Program-made: the position numbers and the translations under genes
IMG/VR virus record: IMGVR_UViG_3300048592_000328
Location: 1-39,189 of that record
Length of the DNA stretch: 39,189 bases
From: a virus
Strand: one strand, 5' to 3'
Part shown: piece after piece, positions 37,534-39,189 of the stretch
How positions within the stretch are numbered: position 1 is the stretch's first letter
Layout of the letters: each line of letters begins with the position of its first letter
Notes under the pieces: model-generated
Databases searched by the model: none
What the model was told of the DNA's origin: nothing
What the model saw: the letters and a program-made list of their open reading frames with translations, nothing else

Positions 37534-39189
37534 ATGGTCGGCAGAATACGCGAAATAGTTTTTGAGGATGGAATTGACGTTGACGGTACGGTTACCGAGG
37601 CAGCTTCAAAGGATTATGTTGATGGTTTATTTGATCCAATCACAGCAAATGAAAAAGGGATATATTTAGATAATACAAGCGGTCTTCCTGCACTTTCGCC
37701 ATGGCGTGCTGGTGTACTCGCATGGGATACCGAACATGATTGCCTTGCTGTTTCGACTATCTATGAAGATTCTTGGTTGCAGGTAGGAAGCGAGGAGCAA
37801 GAAACAGTAAGGAATAAAACTGGCTCAGATCTTTTAAATGGTCAAGTTGTTTATATTGATGGAGCTACAGGACATATTCCAAACGTGAAACTTGCAACAT
37901 GTACTGATGAAACAATAGCAAAAAGAACTATAGGGGTTGTAACATCAGAGTCAAATATTGCTAATAATGATACTGGTCCTATTTGTTTATCGGGACATGT
38001 TCATGGCATCAATACAAATTCCTTTACTGTTGGCGATGTTCTTTGGTTAGATACCGTAGCCGGTGGTTTTACAGCCACAAGGCCGAGCTATCAATATGAA
38101 CATATCATGATTGGTATTGTGCTAGAAAAATCACCTACAGATGGTGTTATTTATGTTGAGGTTAGGGATTTAACCGACCAAATTGCAAAAATGGGTTTTC
38201 ATACGGTAGACCCCCATGGCTTCACTGAATACGATAACACTTACATGACAAGAAGCTGGGTAGGTAATACCTTCACATTAACCCAAGTAGGAACAAGCAC
38301 GCCATATTATCATAAAGGCAAATTAAAGTATTTAACTGGAAACAAATCGATAACTGTCACACCAACAGCGGGCGCGCATTTCATCGGTTTAAATTGCACA
38401 ACAGAAGTTCTTGAAGATTTAGGCGGGACTATCCCGGCGGCTTCAGTTGTTTCAACTCATGTGATTTGTGAGTTTTGTTATGCAAATGGGACTGATGTCA
38501 TTTATTACGCAAATGAGAGACACTCAACGAAGTTTCCTAAAAAGATATGGTTTTTTAATCACCTTTATTTATCTACACAATACAAAAGCGGTTTAACAAC
38601 AAGCATAACCTCAATTGACGGCAATGGTAGCAGTTTGGATCATGCAAGGTTTTCTGTTACGGCTGGTGTGATACAAGATGAAGATATTGAAATCAGCGTC
38701 GCATCTATAGCAAGCGCAGCGACAAAAAACATTTGGTATTATAACGGCACTGTTTGGGTTAGTGTTTCAGAAACAAACGGCACTGGTGTTATTGTTTCAG
38801 GCACTGGCAGAGCTTCATACAATAATTATACAACTGGTCTTGTTGAAGCTACAAATAATTATCATGTCCTTACTCATCTATTTGCTGCTAATAACGGCAC
38901 TGTAATTGCAATCATTGGTAACGCTGAGTATCAATTATTGGCTCAGGCTAGGGTGGCAGCTAGCGAAGAGATATCTACTCTTTTAACAACTGGTTTGCCG
39001 TTCCCAGAGTTTAGAGCAATCGCAACATTTATAAATCAAACGAGGGATACTTATTCAAACGCAGTTAAATCAAGAATTGTTTCAGTTGATACAGGTGTTG
39101 AATATATAGATTGGAGAACAACAAAGCTTAATCCTGTAGCTGGAACATCAGCATCAAATCATAACAGTCTTGCAGGTATTCAGGGCGGC
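37534..39189 (+). CDS. Large tail-fibre protein, N-terminal part (continues at base 1)
   Basis: ATG with AAAGGAAA upstream, open to the end of the window. The first 60 residues (MVGRIREIVFEDGIDVDGTV) attach to the tail tip. Residues about 95-210 carry a structural module I know from many phage virion proteins: EETVRNKTGSDLLNGQVVYIDGATG, then RTIGVVTSESN, FTVGDVLWLD and IMIGIVLEKSP. The region near 38970 has the FINQTRDTYSN pattern. Joined to 1-2694 the protein is about 1375 residues, with residue 510 Val or Ala depending on the copy. Confidence 0.85.
   Translation, partial: MVGRIREIVFEDGIDVDGTVTEAASKDYVDGLFDPITANEKGIYLDNTSGLPALSPWRAGVLAWDTEHDCLAVSTIYEDSWLQVGSEEQETVRNKTGSDLLNGQVVYIDGATGHIPNVKLATCTDETIAKRTIGVVTSESNIANNDTGPICLSGHVHGINTNSFTVGDVLWLDTVAGGFTATRPSYQYEHIMIGIVLEKSPTDGVIYVEVRDLTDQIAKMGFHTVDPHGFTEYDNTYMTRSWVGNTFTLTQVGTSTPYYHKGKLKYLTGNKSITVTPTAGAHFIGLNCTTEVLEDLGGTIPAASVVSTHVICEFCYANGTDVIYYANERHSTKFPKKIWFFNHLYLSTQYKSGLTTSITSIDGNGSSLDHARFSVTAGVIQDEDIEISVASIASAATKNIWYYNGTVWVSVSETNGTGVIVSGTGRASYNNYTTGLVEATNNYHVLTHLFAANNGTVIAIIGNAEYQLLAQARVAASEEISTLLTTGLPFPEFRAIATFINQTRDTYSNAVKSRIVSVDTGVEYIDWRTTKLNPVAGTSASNHNSLAGIQGG
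38968..39189. repeat. Right copy of 222-bp end repeat
   Basis: Identical to bases 1-222 except C39062 in place of T95. Joining the copies gives a circle of about 38,967 bp with one uninterrupted fibre gene. The single difference changes a valine codon (GTA) to an alanine codon (GCA), residue 510 of the joined protein, so it is either a population variant or a sequencing error. Confidence 0.9.

Noticed and set aside
1-39189. CRISPR arrays, tRNA genes, insertion sequences, integrase or a diversity-generating retroelement
   Set aside because: I saw no regularly spaced repeats, no cloverleaf candidate, no transposase or integrase and no reverse transcriptase in the reading frames.

Overview
The window is an almost complete genome of a tailed double-stranded DNA phage with siphovirus gene content: small and large terminase, portal, scaffold, major capsid protein, head-tail joining proteins, tail tube protein, a G/GT tail chaperone pair, a 1080-residue tape measure, distal tail and hub proteins, and fibres. 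The first 222 bases repeat at the right end (38968-39189) with one difference, and the reading frame that runs off the right edge continues exactly in frame at base 1. The simplest reading is a circular or circularly permuted genome of about 38,967 bp that was cut inside a tail-fibre gene. The host is probably a Gram-negative bacterium: the phage encodes two likely lipoproteins, a secreted protein with an outer-membrane-like C-terminus and several purine-rich Shine-Dalgarno sites. The pairing of a collagen-like lipoprotein with a secreted HExxH metallopeptidase containing an HPAAQCRLDTY motif reminds me of Bdellovibrionota, but that is recollection and not proof. I see no integrase, DNA polymerase, helicase or primase, so replication probably relies on host enzymes; whether the phage is temperate is open.

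Layout. 1-2694: C-terminal part of the large tail fibre. 2788-3954: collar-domain fibre or adhesin. 3973-4971: four small genes, the last an Acb2/Tad1-like cyclic-nucleotide sponge candidate (anti-CBASS). 4976-5872 (-): lipoprotein metallopeptidase. 5973-7646: a small membrane protein and a repetitive beta-rich structural protein. 7741-9685 (-): a leftward operon with a coiled-coil envelope protein, a collagen-like lipoprotein and a helix-turn-helix protein. 9764-12896: rightward early genes including a replication-type HTH protein, a RecT-family annealing protein and a stand-alone ClpX-type zinc finger. 12934-14794: two intrinsic terminators, a leftward phage protein and two tandem paralogous genes behind palindromic operators. 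14874-17621: a chain of small overlapping genes (membrane, zinc-ribbon, HTH, MazG-like) ending in a secreted glycoside-hydrolase-like protein. 17618-18136 (-): RuvC-like resolvase. 18251-19705: two matched promoter/operator/hairpin units driving small genes. 19702-20242 (-): HNH endonuclease and zinc ribbon. 20260-37522 plus 37534-39189: the packaging, head and tail operon, read left to right.

How it fits together. Terminase, portal, scaffold and capsid genes build and fill the head; a strong intrinsic terminator after the decoration gene probably lowers expression of the tail genes. The chaperone pair is made by a textbook A AAA AAG -1 frameshift just before the tape measure. RecT, RuvC and HNH genes suggest recombination-dependent concatemer formation and processing. 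Several accessory genes look aimed at the host: the Acb2-like sponge and MazG-like hydrolase at nucleotide signalling, the ClpX-type zinc finger perhaps at the ClpXP protease, and the lipoproteins at the cell envelope.
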